Positions 36,819-44,315 of a stretch of 64,000 nt of DNA are shown one piece after another. Source of the DNA: Marinobacter nanhaiticus D15-8W (GTDB lineage: Bacteria > Pseudomonadota > Gammaproteobacteria > Pseudomonadales > Oleiphilaceae); assembly GCF_036511935.1 (NCBI RefSeq), contig NZ_AP028878.1, forward strand, positions 2,666,001 to 2,730,000. Reading direction: 5' to 3'. Below the pieces are notes generated by a model. It did no database searches. It worked only from the letters and a program-made list of their open reading frames with translations, and was not told the origin of the DNA. The translations under genes and the position numbers were made by a program. Each line of letters opens with the position of its first letter. Positions within the stretch are counted from its first letter, which is position 1.

Positions 36819-37336
36819 AAAAAACCTCTACAGCCGTGGATGCCAAAGAAGCTTGCCAGAGTACACGTCCGTGGCATAGAAAGCCTTCTCTTCTTTTAGC
36901 TGCTGGTGAAGACGATCAGAAAACAAAAAGGGATGTTCAGGTATTGAAATGATAATTGTCAGAGCACCAGTTGAATAAAAAGATAAGGAAAGATGGTGGA
37001 CTAGCGGCCGTGGCACTTAGCAATTCAACGCCTGACCCCTTGAGCTTCGAGCTGGCTTGAAAAACGGTCGTTGCGACCGTGATTTTTGGGAGGCCTGCAT
37101 AAATAGCTTCATTTCTTATCTGTATCAACGGGTTGGCGTACTACCGAAAAAACGGGGATATCGGTCGTGACGACCGTTTTGCCGTCTGTGACGTTCTGTT
37201 CAATTGTGTCGCTAGCGTTGACGTGCCGGGCGTTGCGGGCTAGTTTTGATTGAAATTGGGAACGGAGATATCGGTCGCTGGGATATCGGTCTTGGGGACT
37301 CATATACAAATGTTATAAATCAGGGAGTAGCCATTG
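36819..37336. other. Intergenic region before the cassette array, with related hairpins
   Basis: No gene is supported here. Two related short hairpins occur: ACGGTCG-TTG-CGACCGT (37064-37080, followed by ATTTTT) and CGGTCG-TGA-CGACCG (37162-37176, followed by TTTT). The word ATATCGGTC recurs at 37158, 37268 and 37282. A GTTATAA at 37312, about 25 bases before the first cassette gene, resembles a cassette boundary. No integrase gene or clear attI site is visible. Confidence 0.4.
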
Positions 37337-37750
37337 ATGGAATGGCGCAAGGACGAGTACCTAATCACTGACGATAGATCCAAGGTACAACTGGCGGTTG
37401 TCCACCGATTGCTCGCCGCAACCTATTGGGGTGATCGCCGTCCCAGAGAAATAGTTGATCGTATGGTTGCTGGTTCTATCTGTTTCAGTCTCTACCATGG
37501 CTCTAAACAGATTGGGTTTGGGCGAGCCGTCACCGATAGCACTACGTTCACCTGGGTGGCGGATATTGTGGTTGAGCCCGAATTTCGCGGCGCCGGCCTG
37601 GGTAAGTGGATTATGGAATGTTTGCTAGAGCATCCGGCCATCAAAGGAACCCAGTTGGTGTTGCAAACTCGAGATGCACAAGGGCTATACGAGCAGTTTG
37701 GGTTCTCTGAAAACACTGCTCTCATGAGCACCAAAGTCACTGATTTATAA
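37337..37750 (+). CDS. GNAT-family N-acetyltransferase (cassette gene 1)
   Basis: The 137-residue acetyltransferase has the acetyl-CoA loop VVEPEFRGAGLGKWIMECLL (about 77-97) and the YEQFGFSE C-terminal motif. GNAT proteins move acetyl groups from acetyl-CoA to amines, and this small type is common in integron cassettes. The start at ATG 37337 is preferred over TTG 37334, with GGGAG nine bases upstream. The stop codon overlaps the attC-like site that follows, as expected of a gene cassette. The substrate is unknown. Confidence 0.85.
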   Translation: MEWRKDEYLITDDRSKVQLAVVHRLLAATYWGDRRPREIVDRMVAGSICFSLYHGSKQIGFGRAVTDSTTFTWVADIVVEPEFRGAGLGKWIMECLLEHPAIKGTQLVLQTRDAQGLYEQFGFSENTALMSTKVTDL

Positions 37751-37828
37751 CAAGGCCAGGCACGCGACGGCTACTACATTGCGGCTTCGCCTCCATTCCG
37801 TAGCCGCGCATGCTGGCTGGCGTTATGA
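37745..37828 (+). other. attC-like recombination site 1
   Basis: The site begins with the overlapping stop and TTATAAC and ends at GTTATGA (37822-37828). It folds into a long imperfect hairpin: GGCTAC near 37769 pairs with GTAGCC near 37800, and CCAGGCACGCG with CGCGCATGCTGG. This is the layout of an integron attC site, about 80 bp. Confidence 0.65.
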
Positions 37829-37837
37829 GGGAAAAGC

Positions 37838-38173
37838 GTGGTTATGCCCAAATTACGAGTAGTTGCCTTTTCCGTCCTGTTTTTCGGAGTAGCCTTCTCG
37901 GCCGTCTCTCTCGTTTTCTATTTTGGGGATTGGCAAAGACTGGCCTTGGTTGGTTCGGCTGGGGTATTCGTTGGCTTAGTTGCTGCACCGACGATTGAGC
38001 CGAAAGCATTCAAGCATGCCTGGGCTTATGAGTTGCTGTTTGGGGCCTTGGCAGGAGCAATACTGGGGTTGGTATCCGGAGCGGGGCCGCAAGCAGCAGG
38101 TCTCGGGGCTTTATTGGGTGGCGTGCTTGGTTATCTTGCGCCCTACTGGATCAAGCATGTGCCAATCCCGTAA
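37838..38173 (+). CDS. Small integral membrane protein (cassette gene 2)
   Basis: The 111-residue protein has four hydrophobic segments (about residues 7-28, 31-48, 62-80 and 86-103) with a glycine/alanine-rich third and fourth helix. No family is recognised. GTG at 37838 has GAGGGA five bases upstream; ATG at 37844 is an alternative. It lies wholly between two attC-like sites, so it is a single-gene cassette. Function unknown. Confidence 0.6.
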   Translation: MVMPKLRVVAFSVLFFGVAFSAVSLVFYFGDWQRLALVGSAGVFVGLVAAPTIEPKAFKHAWAYELLFGALAGAILGLVSGAGPQAAGLGALLGGVLGYLAPYWIKHVPIP

Positions 38174-38176
38174 AGC

Positions 38177-38263
38177 TCATAACCAATCGCTTAAGTACGT
38201 TCCCGGCCTGACGGCCGTCCACCGGACGTCCCTGACGGGCCGCCGCTTAGCTTCGCGTTATGG
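38177..38263 (+). other. attC-like recombination site 2
   Basis: The site starts with CATAACCAATCGCTTAAG just after the stop of cassette gene 2 and ends with GCTTAGCTTCGCGTTATGG. The inner part folds through CCCGGCC...GGCCGTCC with GGACGTCC...GGGCCG. GTTATGG at 38257-38263 is the boundary. Confidence 0.6.
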
Positions 38264-38280
38264 CTATTAGGTAAGCATCG

Positions 38281-38640
38281 TTGAGCAACTTCACTGTCTA
38301 CGAGCACGAAGGCAGACTTCAGCTCTCTATTGGCGAGGGCTATAAGTACTCGCCGACCTCAATACTGGCTTTCCTGCGTAAGCGGGCGAATATCGATATC
38401 TTGTCAAAGAAGTCGTGGTTGTTGACGGACGACTATCAGTGCGAATTTAGGTACAAAAACTACAATTTTGTCCTGTACACCCCGAGTGATGACGTAGACA
38501 TGTGCCCCGTTCAAGATGTGCCAAGGGCTGTTGCCTCCGAATTGTACGGGTTGGTCAGCGAATACCAGCGAGTTTCAGTAGTAGAGTGGATATGCACTTG
38601 GGTGCATCTGTTTTCGCGCCCGTTCAACTATAAGCCATAA
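38281..38640 (+). CDS. Hypothetical protein (cassette gene 3)
   Basis: The 119-residue protein starts at TTG 38281 with AGGTAAG six bases upstream. It has no signal peptide. The first 75 residues are predicted mixed beta strand (VYEHEGRLQLSIGEGYKYSP), and the tail is aromatic (VEWICTWVHLFSRPFNY). No family is recognised. It is bounded by attC-like sites 2 and 3. Confidence 0.55.
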   Translation: MSNFTVYEHEGRLQLSIGEGYKYSPTSILAFLRKRANIDILSKKSWLLTDDYQCEFRYKNYNFVLYTPSDDVDMCPVQDVPRAVASELYGLVSEYQRVSVVEWICTWVHLFSRPFNYKP

Positions 38641-38712
38641 CAAGCGGCATCACGGCGACCGCTTTTCCGCCGCTTCGCGGCTCCAAACCGGCGCATGTGC
38701 CGGACGTTACAC
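38636..38712 (+). other. attC-like recombination site 3
   Basis: This is the clearest attC of the three: CATAACAAG at the stop of cassette gene 3, a central hairpin (GACCGC...GCGGCTC), arms CGGCATCACGGCG and CGGCGCATGTGCCG, and the boundary GTTACAC at 38706-38712. The unpaired bulge expected of attC sites is visible as an extra CAAA on the right arm. The IS3-family element begins 28 bases further on. Confidence 0.7.
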
Positions 38713-38814
38713 GTAATTGGAGAATGACTTGAGTATATGGTGTAAACATCCCCTAAAATCGGTGCATGCGTAATTAGAGTTCTCCGGCCTACAATGAGGC
38801 AAACGGAGAGCAGC

Positions 38815-39081
38815 ATGAAGAAATCACGGTACAGCGAGTCCCAGATCGTCAAGATCCTGAAGGAGGTCGAGGGCGGTCGCCTGGTCAAGGAAGTCTGTCG
38901 GGAGTACGGCATCTCCGACGCGACCTACTACAACTGGAAATCGAAGTACGGTGGCATGGAAGCGTCTGACGTGAAGCGCCTCAAAGAGCTTGAAGAGGAA
39001 AACCGCCGGCTCAAGCAGATGTACGCCGAGTTGAGCCTGGATCACAAACTGTTGAAGGATGTGATCGAAAAAAAGCTGTAA
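38815..39081 (+). CDS. IS3-family transposase OrfA
   Basis: The 88-residue protein has a helix-turn-helix (VKEVCREYGISDATYYNWKSKYGG) and a leucine-zipper coiled coil (VKRLKELEEENRRLKQMYAELSLDHKLLKDVIE), the standard OrfA layout. GGAG lies six bases before the ATG at 38815; an upstream ATG at 38794 is in frame. The 3' end carries the A_AAA_AAG slip site, so part of translation should continue into orfB. Confidence 0.93.
   Translation: MKKSRYSESQIVKILKEVEGGRLVKEVCREYGISDATYYNWKSKYGGMEASDVKRLKELEEENRRLKQMYAELSLDHKLLKDVIEKKL
39069..39075 (+). promoter_or_regulatory. Programmed -1 frameshift signal of the IS
   Basis: The heptamer A_AAA_AAG is set in the OrfA reading frame two codons before its stop. 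A -1 slip here continues in the OrfB frame as AVKPAVRRELVDYL, giving the OrfAB transposase. This is the classic IS3-family mechanism. Confidence 0.85.
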
Positions 39082-39104
39082 AGCCAGCCGTTCGACGAGA
39101 ACTG

Positions 39105-39926
39105 GTGGATTACCTCAAGCAGGCTCACGGCATCAGCGTTCGCAGAGCCTGCCGAATCGCTGGCATCAGTGACTCTGTGTATCGGTACCAGCCCGATACC
39201 GCCCGTGATGAGCCGGTGATTGCAGCGCTTCAGAGCGCCACTGAACGCTATCCTGCCTACGGCTTCAGCAAGCTGTTCAAGGTGCTGCGTCGATGGGGGC
39301 ATGCCTGGAATCACAAGCGGGTCTATCGACTGTACCGCGCGCTCAACCTGAACAAGCGACGACGGGGTAAAAAGCGGCTGCCAACCCGAAATCCTGAACC
39401 GCTGGCCGTCCCCAGCACAGCGAATCATTGCTGGTCCATGGATTTCATGAGCGACAGCCTGTTCTGTGGTCGCCGGTCCCGAACGTTCAATGTGGTGGAT
39501 GACTTCAACCGGGAGGTCCTTGCCATCGAGATTGACCTGAACCTGCCAGCCCCGAGGGTCATCCGGGTCCTGGAACGCATCATCGCCTGGCGAGGTTACC
39601 CGGCCAGACTACGCATGGATAACGGCCCGGAGTTCATCTCCATCGCCTTGGCAGACTGGGCAGAAAAGCACGGTATCGGGTTGGAATTTATCAAGCCCGG
39701 TAAGCCGACCCAGAACTCCTACGTGGAACGCTTCAACCGCACTTACCGGGACGAGATCCTGAATATGTATGTCTTCCGGAATCTCACCGAAGTCCGGCAG
39801 CGAACCGAGTCGTGGATGGCCGAATACAACGACGAACGTCCCCACGATTCACTGGAAGACCTGACGCCATGGGAATATCTGGCGAGACACCAACAGACGG
39901 AAAACTCTAATCAGCGGTGCAACTAA
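39105..39926 (+). CDS. IS3-family transposase OrfB (DDE integrase)
   Basis: The 273-residue frame holds an rve-type integrase core with catalytic acidic residues in WSMDFMSD, MDNGPEF and QNSYVERFNRTYR. The N-terminal HTH_21-like region (ERYPAYGFSKLFKVLRRWG) is also present. It is in the -1 frame relative to orfA, and the true product is probably the OrfAB fusion starting at 38815. It looks intact to the C-terminus (ERPHDSLEDLTPWEYL), so the element may be active. Confidence 0.93.
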   Translation: MDYLKQAHGISVRRACRIAGISDSVYRYQPDTARDEPVIAALQSATERYPAYGFSKLFKVLRRWGHAWNHKRVYRLYRALNLNKRRRGKKRLPTRNPEPLAVPSTANHCWSMDFMSDSLFCGRRSRTFNVVDDFNREVLAIEIDLNLPAPRVIRVLERIIAWRGYPARLRMDNGPEFISIALADWAEKHGIGLEFIKPGKPTQNSYVERFNRTYRDEILNMYVFRNLTEVRQRTESWMAEYNDERPHDSLEDLTPWEYLARHQQTENSNQRCN

Positions 39927-39942
39927 AACAGGGATGTTTACA

Positions 39943-40582
39943 ATAGGGGCCCTTATAGCAGTGTTAATAATGAAGGCGCAGAAGTGGCCGCCTATGTTAA
40001 CTAGTTAGGTGGGGGATTGTGGACTTTCCCCGATGCAGTGGACAATCCCTAGCCTATGATTAGTGTCTAGAACAACAATTTTATTGAACAGGGTGAGGTA
40101 GTATCGGTCTGTAGGGTGAGGGGCTTTGAATTATACAGACTCAACGGGCCGGGCGGCCTCAGGTAAGCGAACAATGATGACTCACAGTTTACTGGTTCGA
40201 GTACTCAGGTCCCATTCTGGACGGAAGTGGCCATTTCATTCTCCCTGAACAGATGGCCCTATTGTATCGCTTAAGTACTACAGAATAAGTATCAGGGCCA
40301 GTCATAAAGCTTACTAAGCTGAAAATGGTTAAGCCAGAGGCAAGCAGGGCACCCGATCATTTCCGGGCTTGGAAAACTTCGACAGTGCCGATGGCAGCTC
40401 ACAGTAGAACTCGCCATCGACATTCACTGACATTCTGACTTTGAGTAGATCCGTTATTTCATGATCACAGTAACACAACGTCCCGGTCTCGAAGTTCGGC
40501 ATCATTTTTCGCTTTGCCCGGTACCGTTAACCGTAGCCAAGGAAAAGTGTAATACCAAGCTCAGAATTACAACGACTTGAGC
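39943..40582. other. Intergenic region after the IS, probable cassette remnants
   Basis: These 640 bases contain no supportable gene. GTTAACTAGTTAGGT near 39996-40010 resembles a cassette boundary, and an inverted repeat GGGATTGT (40013-40020) with ACAATCCC (40042-40049) lies next to it. The region may be the disrupted remainder of the cassette array. Confidence 0.35.
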
Positions 40583-40990
40583 CTATTCTTCTCTCACCGG
40601 AGGAGTAGTTTCTTCGATAAACCTTTGGCTGGAATCGTAAATTTTTTGTATTGCCGTCGGGTCCGGCGCTGATAAAGCGTTTAGAACTGACTCAGCGTCC
40701 ACGATTATCTTCTTGGCAGACGATACGTACTTTGAACCCTGGCAATTACCCTTCCTTGCATCATCCGTAAGGGCAGTGGTATCGCCAGTTCGCAAAGCTT
40801 CAGCGGCTATACTGACAAAGTTTTCGCACCGGCGCACTTCTTCTATCTCAGCGCTTACTATATCTAACGCCAAAATAGTAGAGCTGAGTAAGTAGCATAT
40901 GCTCATAATACCGCCGATTATCGGGAGCACAAATCCAATTCCACCGGGCGTGACTTTTCCGATATAACTAACAACATTTCCAAAATTCAT
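40583..40990 (-). CDS. Hypothetical membrane-anchored protein
   Basis: The 135-residue protein has one N-terminal hydrophobic region (about residues 15-45, GGIGFVLPIIGGIMSICYLLSSTILAL). A soluble helical part with Cys at about 54 and 81 follows. No family is recognised. Codon use is AT-richer than most of the window, which suggests acquired DNA. A perfect 28-bp palindrome lies 20-47 bases upstream of its start. It stands alone on the minus strand between the IS and the RHS operon. Confidence 0.55.
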   Translation of the reverse strand: MNFGNVVSYIGKVTPGGIGFVLPIIGGIMSICYLLSSTILALDIVSAEIEEVRRCENFVSIAAEALRTGDTTALTDDARKGNCQGSKYVSSAKKIIVDAESVLNALSAPDPTAIQKIYDSSQRFIEETTPPVREE

Positions 40991-41744
40991 AGATACCCCT
41001 TAACTAAAAGTTAGATGTAGCACATGCTACATCTAACTCATGAGGGCTAGACATACAGATTAAAAGGTTAATATTCAAATATTTTGATATCATGCTAGTA
41101 AGAAGATTTCTTTGAATACGCTATTATAAAAAAATAAATTATCTGATTGAATAGGCGTCACATTTGCGAATTTAGGTGGCTATGAAAGTTACTTTGTAGC
41201 TTATGGACTTTTGGTAGTTGGTCACAGCAAGCTGTACGCACTAATTGCACTTTAGTGACTTAATGAACCCGCCTGTAACGGTCATGCACATCCACTGATC
41301 TCTTTCTTAAATTGCGTTCTCGACAACACAGACACGCTGGAAGAATCCAGTTGTCGAATGGAGACAGTAAAGTCATTCAAGGTTGAGGGGTAGGGCATTG
41401 GCCAAAACGTTCTTGGAATTGACCTGCCGCCAACGAGTTTGATGTTATTGTCGCGCCAAAGACGAGCCAATCGGCACCTGCTCGAGTTCTCCTTCTCCAT
41501 ACCCTTACGCTGCTAACTCCCTCCAGCAGTTCGGCGAGTTCTCTTTCCGAATGACTTTATTAGCAAAAAGTAACCTCGCCAGACTCTGTCCTGTTCTCTT
41601 TCCGTCTCAAAAATTTGTAAGCCATTGACTCCAAATATAATTATTTTTTTGTGATAATGCGTAAAAAAGCGACATGCTGAGTTGACATCGGTCGTTTTTG
41701 AAACTAGTTTATTAACGAAAATTAAGTCTCAGGGACGACCCTAC
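40991..41744. other. AT-rich intergenic region before the RHS operon
   Basis: No gene is supported in these 754 bases. They are clearly AT-richer than the flanks and contain the 28-bp palindrome at 41010-41037. The A/T stretch at 41630-41670 (several TATAAT-like words) probably contains the promoter of the operon starting at 41745, but I cannot choose a -35/-10 pair. Confidence 0.4.
41010..41037. repeat. Perfect 13-bp-arm palindrome upstream of the 40990 gene
   Basis: GTTAGATGTAGCA (41010-41022) and TGCTACATCTAAC (41025-41037) are perfect inverted copies separated by CA. The site sits 20 bases upstream of the minus-strand start at 40990, where it could be a repressor operator or a 5' leader hairpin. 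It has no T tract, so termination is unlikely. Confidence 0.7.
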
Positions 41745-42743
41745 ATGACGCAGGACGCGATTCGGGGAGGTGTTGTTGCCTTCCTATGCCTTGCCGCAAC
41801 CACCTTGCCGGTTGGAACTGTTTCCGCCGCCGACACCTATGCGACCAAATACGGTCTTGGTCCTGACAAGTGGGCGACGGCTTGGTTGTTCTCCCGCTTC
41901 GTTGATACTGATGCCCAGCTTGAGGTGATCGACCCCGATGCCGAATTCTCGGCCGGCGCTGTTCCTTTCGATGATCCAACTGCCGATACCGACTTTCAGC
42001 GCACCAGCGAAGTCTCAGCTTTCCAGGGCGTCGCACGCCATTTCAATCTTGATGATCCGATCGTCCGTCGCATGGAGGACATCATCTATGAGATGGAAGT
42101 CGCGTTCTGGCAAACCGACACATCAATTCAAACAGACCTGGTCGAGCATGGTTTTCGCCGCCTGCAAGAAGAAAACGGTCGCACGAATGTACCCCCCGAG
42201 TGCTACCTAAAGTTCTTCGACAGTGTGGCATCGGCGCTAGACGCGCATCCGAAGGGTGAAGCCTTCCCGTTGGAGGCCCTGGTCAGCGACTGTGAGGTCC
42301 AATCTACCGACCAGCCACGCACGGTCGCCCAGCAGTCGACCAGCAAGGATGTCGGTGAAGTCGGGCTGGAGGCGGTCCTCGCCGCTATCGAGCAAGGCAA
42401 GCGCGTGGTATTTGTCGACGTTCGGGAACCCAGCGAGTTTCACGAACAGCACATTCCGGGCGCTCTCAACATTCCCATTCGTGATCTCGATGAATCGACG
42501 GTCGGCAGGATTGGTCCTGCGGACTACGTGGTCAGCTACTGCGTGAAGGATTTTCGAGGCTACGAAATGGCCAAACTACTGGCCCGTGCCGGAGCACAGA
42601 ACTCCGTGATTATGAATCCCTACGGACTAAAAGGCTGGGTCAGTTCAGGCCTGCCGGTAGCCGGAACCCACGCGCTGTCTTCAGACGAGGCAGATCGCCA
42701 GCTGAAGGATTGCGTCTCAGACCGCAATTGTTTGATGAGGTAA
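41745..42743 (+). CDS. Exported ChrB-type domain plus rhodanese protein
   Basis: The 332-residue protein has a Sec signal peptide (about residues 1-29, FLCLAATTLPVGTVSAADT). A domain like the C-terminal part of chromate-resistance protein ChrB follows (about 35-165: DKWATAWLFSRFVDTDA, GAVPFDDPTAD, NLDDPIVRRMEDI). A rhodanese domain (about 215-320) has the active-site loop SYCVKDFRGYE with its catalytic Cys. The start at 41745 places the signal peptide correctly; an in-frame start at 41682 exists. It opens an operon of exported proteins and is five bases before the haem protein gene. A periplasmic sulfur-transfer or redox role is inferred; chromate is not implied. Confidence 0.8.
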   Translation: MTQDAIRGGVVAFLCLAATTLPVGTVSAADTYATKYGLGPDKWATAWLFSRFVDTDAQLEVIDPDAEFSAGAVPFDDPTADTDFQRTSEVSAFQGVARHFNLDDPIVRRMEDIIYEMEVAFWQTDTSIQTDLVEHGFRRLQEENGRTNVPPECYLKFFDSVASALDAHPKGEAFPLEALVSDCEVQSTDQPRTVAQQSTSKDVGEVGLEAVLAAIEQGKRVVFVDVREPSEFHEQHIPGALNIPIRDLDESTVGRIGPADYVVSYCVKDFRGYEMAKLLARAGAQNSVIMNPYGLKGWVSSGLPVAGTHALSSDEADRQLKDCVSDRNCLMR

Positions 42744-42748
42744 ACGCG

Positions 42749-43435
42749 ATGGAACGCAGAAAAACGGCGTATCTGATCACGGCACTGATGTTCCTGGTCC
42801 CCCTGGGTTTGTGGTTGTACACCACCGGCAACCCGGTCTTTTACTTCGTGGAAGAGGCACCGCCAGGGCAGGGGCTGTATGTCATCTCCAAAGGTATTGC
42901 GCTCGTTGCCTTGAGTCTGTTCTGGTTTCAGTGCGTCGCGGCGCTGACCAAGACCACACCCAACATCTCCGGCTTCTTTCGCCTGTCGTTGCGCGCGCAC
43001 CGGTTAGTGGGTACCACGCTTCTGGCATTGATCTTCATTCACGTGCTGCTGTTCTTTCTGGCGGTCACCTTACGCAGCGGCCACCTCGCTTTCGGCGTCT
43101 TGATCCCCCAGTTCGACGCGGGCTTTTACAACTTCTATGTGTCTCTAGGCGCCATTGCACTCATCGTTCTAGCCATCGCCATCGTTGCCGGGATCATGCG
43201 GACGAAGTACCGGAATGCGGTAACTACCTGGTTGCATCGTCTGTGGTTTGTAGCCTTCGGCCTGATCTTCCTGCATGGCGTGAACATCGGCACTGAAACC
43301 CGCCTCGGCATCATGCTCTACGTGTACTACTTCATTCTGGTCAGTGTGGCGTTCCTGGCGGCGAACAATCTGTTCTATGGATTGCGCCGCAAACTTGCGA
43401 TTACTCGCAAGGCTGGAGTGTTAGGGGATGGTTAA
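42749..43435 (+). CDS. Ferric-reductase-like transmembrane haem protein
   Basis: The 228-residue membrane protein has six hydrophobic segments. Paired histidines suit b-type haem ligation: RAHRLVG and FIHVLLF in one pair of helices, TWLHRLWF and FLHGVNIG in the next. This is the ferric reductase-like transmembrane domain (also in MsrQ and YedZ), without cytoplasmic FAD or NAD domains. It probably moves electrons across the inner membrane. GAGG lies eight bases before the ATG at 42749. The end overlaps the next gene by eight bases, which supports translational coupling. Confidence 0.82.
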   Translation: MERRKTAYLITALMFLVPLGLWLYTTGNPVFYFVEEAPPGQGLYVISKGIALVALSLFWFQCVAALTKTTPNISGFFRLSLRAHRLVGTTLLALIFIHVLLFFLAVTLRSGHLAFGVLIPQFDAGFYNFYVSLGAIALIVLAIAIVAGIMRTKYRNAVTTWLHRLWFVAFGLIFLHGVNIGTETRLGIMLYVYYFILVSVAFLAANNLFYGLRRKLAITRKAGVLGDG

Positions 43436-44315
43436 GTTGTCCCTCACACGCCGCGTCTGCTACCTCCTTTTAGCCGGGTGCTCGCTCTGCCTTGCCACCG
43501 GTGCCAGCGCAGCGGACCAGCGGGTAGTCCTTACGGCATTGGTGGATGGCCAATGGGTGCTTTACCACAGCACCGATTTCGTTGATTGGCAGGCATTGGA
43601 CATCAAGGGGGAGCCCCGAACTCCGGCGATCGATCAGAAGGGCGAGAAAATCGCCTTCATCAACGTCGATGGCGCGTTGGAGCAGGTCCAGGTCGCGAAC
43701 GGTAATCGCCAGAAACTAACCGATGGACAGACGCTGTCGCTTACCCACCCGTCATACGACGACGAGGGCAACCTCCTTGTGGTGCGGCTGATTGACGGGG
43801 CCAGCGTCAACACCGAAATCGGCGTTGTCAGCCTTGAGGGCGACTACCGACCGGTCCATCAACAACGCTCCGCGCATTTCGAGCCCGTGTTCGCGCTGGT
43901 GCCCGAGGCTTCGATCTACTTCAGCCATGTGAGTTGCACGGTGGCCTGTGGTCATGTGATCCAGGAAATTTGGCGCCGTGATCTGGTATCCGGTACAGCA
44001 CAACAAGTCACGCTCCTGAACAGCACCTCTCGCCAGCCCACAGTAGGGCCTAAAGGTAAGGTCGTCTTCTCCTCCAACAAAAACGGTACCTACGACATCT
44101 GGTTGGTGACTCCGACCGGCGACGTGCGAGCGGTCACCAACGGGCCTGACTTCGACAGTCAGCCCAACCTGTTAAGCAACGGTGATGTCCTGTTTATTCG
44201 TCACTCCCAGAAGGGCGCGTCGCTCATGCGCTTGGAGAATGGAAATGACCAGGCCGCACCTGTAGCGCTTCCGTTTTCGTTTGATGATCTCAAAGATTTG
44301 AAGGTGAGCCTATGA
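43428..44315 (+). CDS. Exported TolB-like beta-propeller protein
   Basis: The 295-residue protein has a signal peptide (YLLLAGCSLCLATGASAAD, about residues 11-29) and PD40/TolB-type repeats such as LTHPSYDDEGNLLVVRLID, VGPKGKVVFSSNKNGTYDIWLVTPTGD and SQPNLLSNGDVLFIRH. The Cys in the signal region could mark a lipoprotein, but the context is not a clear lipobox. Such propellers act as periplasmic binding scaffolds. It overlaps both neighbours (8 and 4 bases). Confidence 0.75.
   Translation: MVKLSLTRRVCYLLLAGCSLCLATGASAADQRVVLTALVDGQWVLYHSTDFVDWQALDIKGEPRTPAIDQKGEKIAFINVDGALEQVQVANGNRQKLTDGQTLSLTHPSYDDEGNLLVVRLIDGASVNTEIGVVSLEGDYRPVHQQRSAHFEPVFALVPEASIYFSHVSCTVACGHVIQEIWRRDLVSGTAQQVTLLNSTSRQPTVGPKGKVVFSSNKNGTYDIWLVTPTGDVRAVTNGPDFDSQPNLLSNGDVLFIRHSQKGASLMRLENGNDQAAPVALPFSFDDLKDLKVSL

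Larger units (their letters stand above)
38741..39942 (+). mobile_element. IS3-family insertion sequence, 1202 bp, complete
   Basis: The terminal inverted repeats begin TGTAAACATCCC at 38741 and, on the opposite strand, TGTAAACATCCC at 39942. Further inside, the ends share TAAAAT/TTTTAG-like and GGTGCA segments. It carries orfA and orfB with an A_AAA_AAG frameshift signal between them, as in active IS3-family elements. Flanking bases are ATGG on the left and ATAG on the right, so there is no perfect target duplication. It has inserted just downstream of attC-like site 3, cutting whatever cassette followed. Confidence 0.9.
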
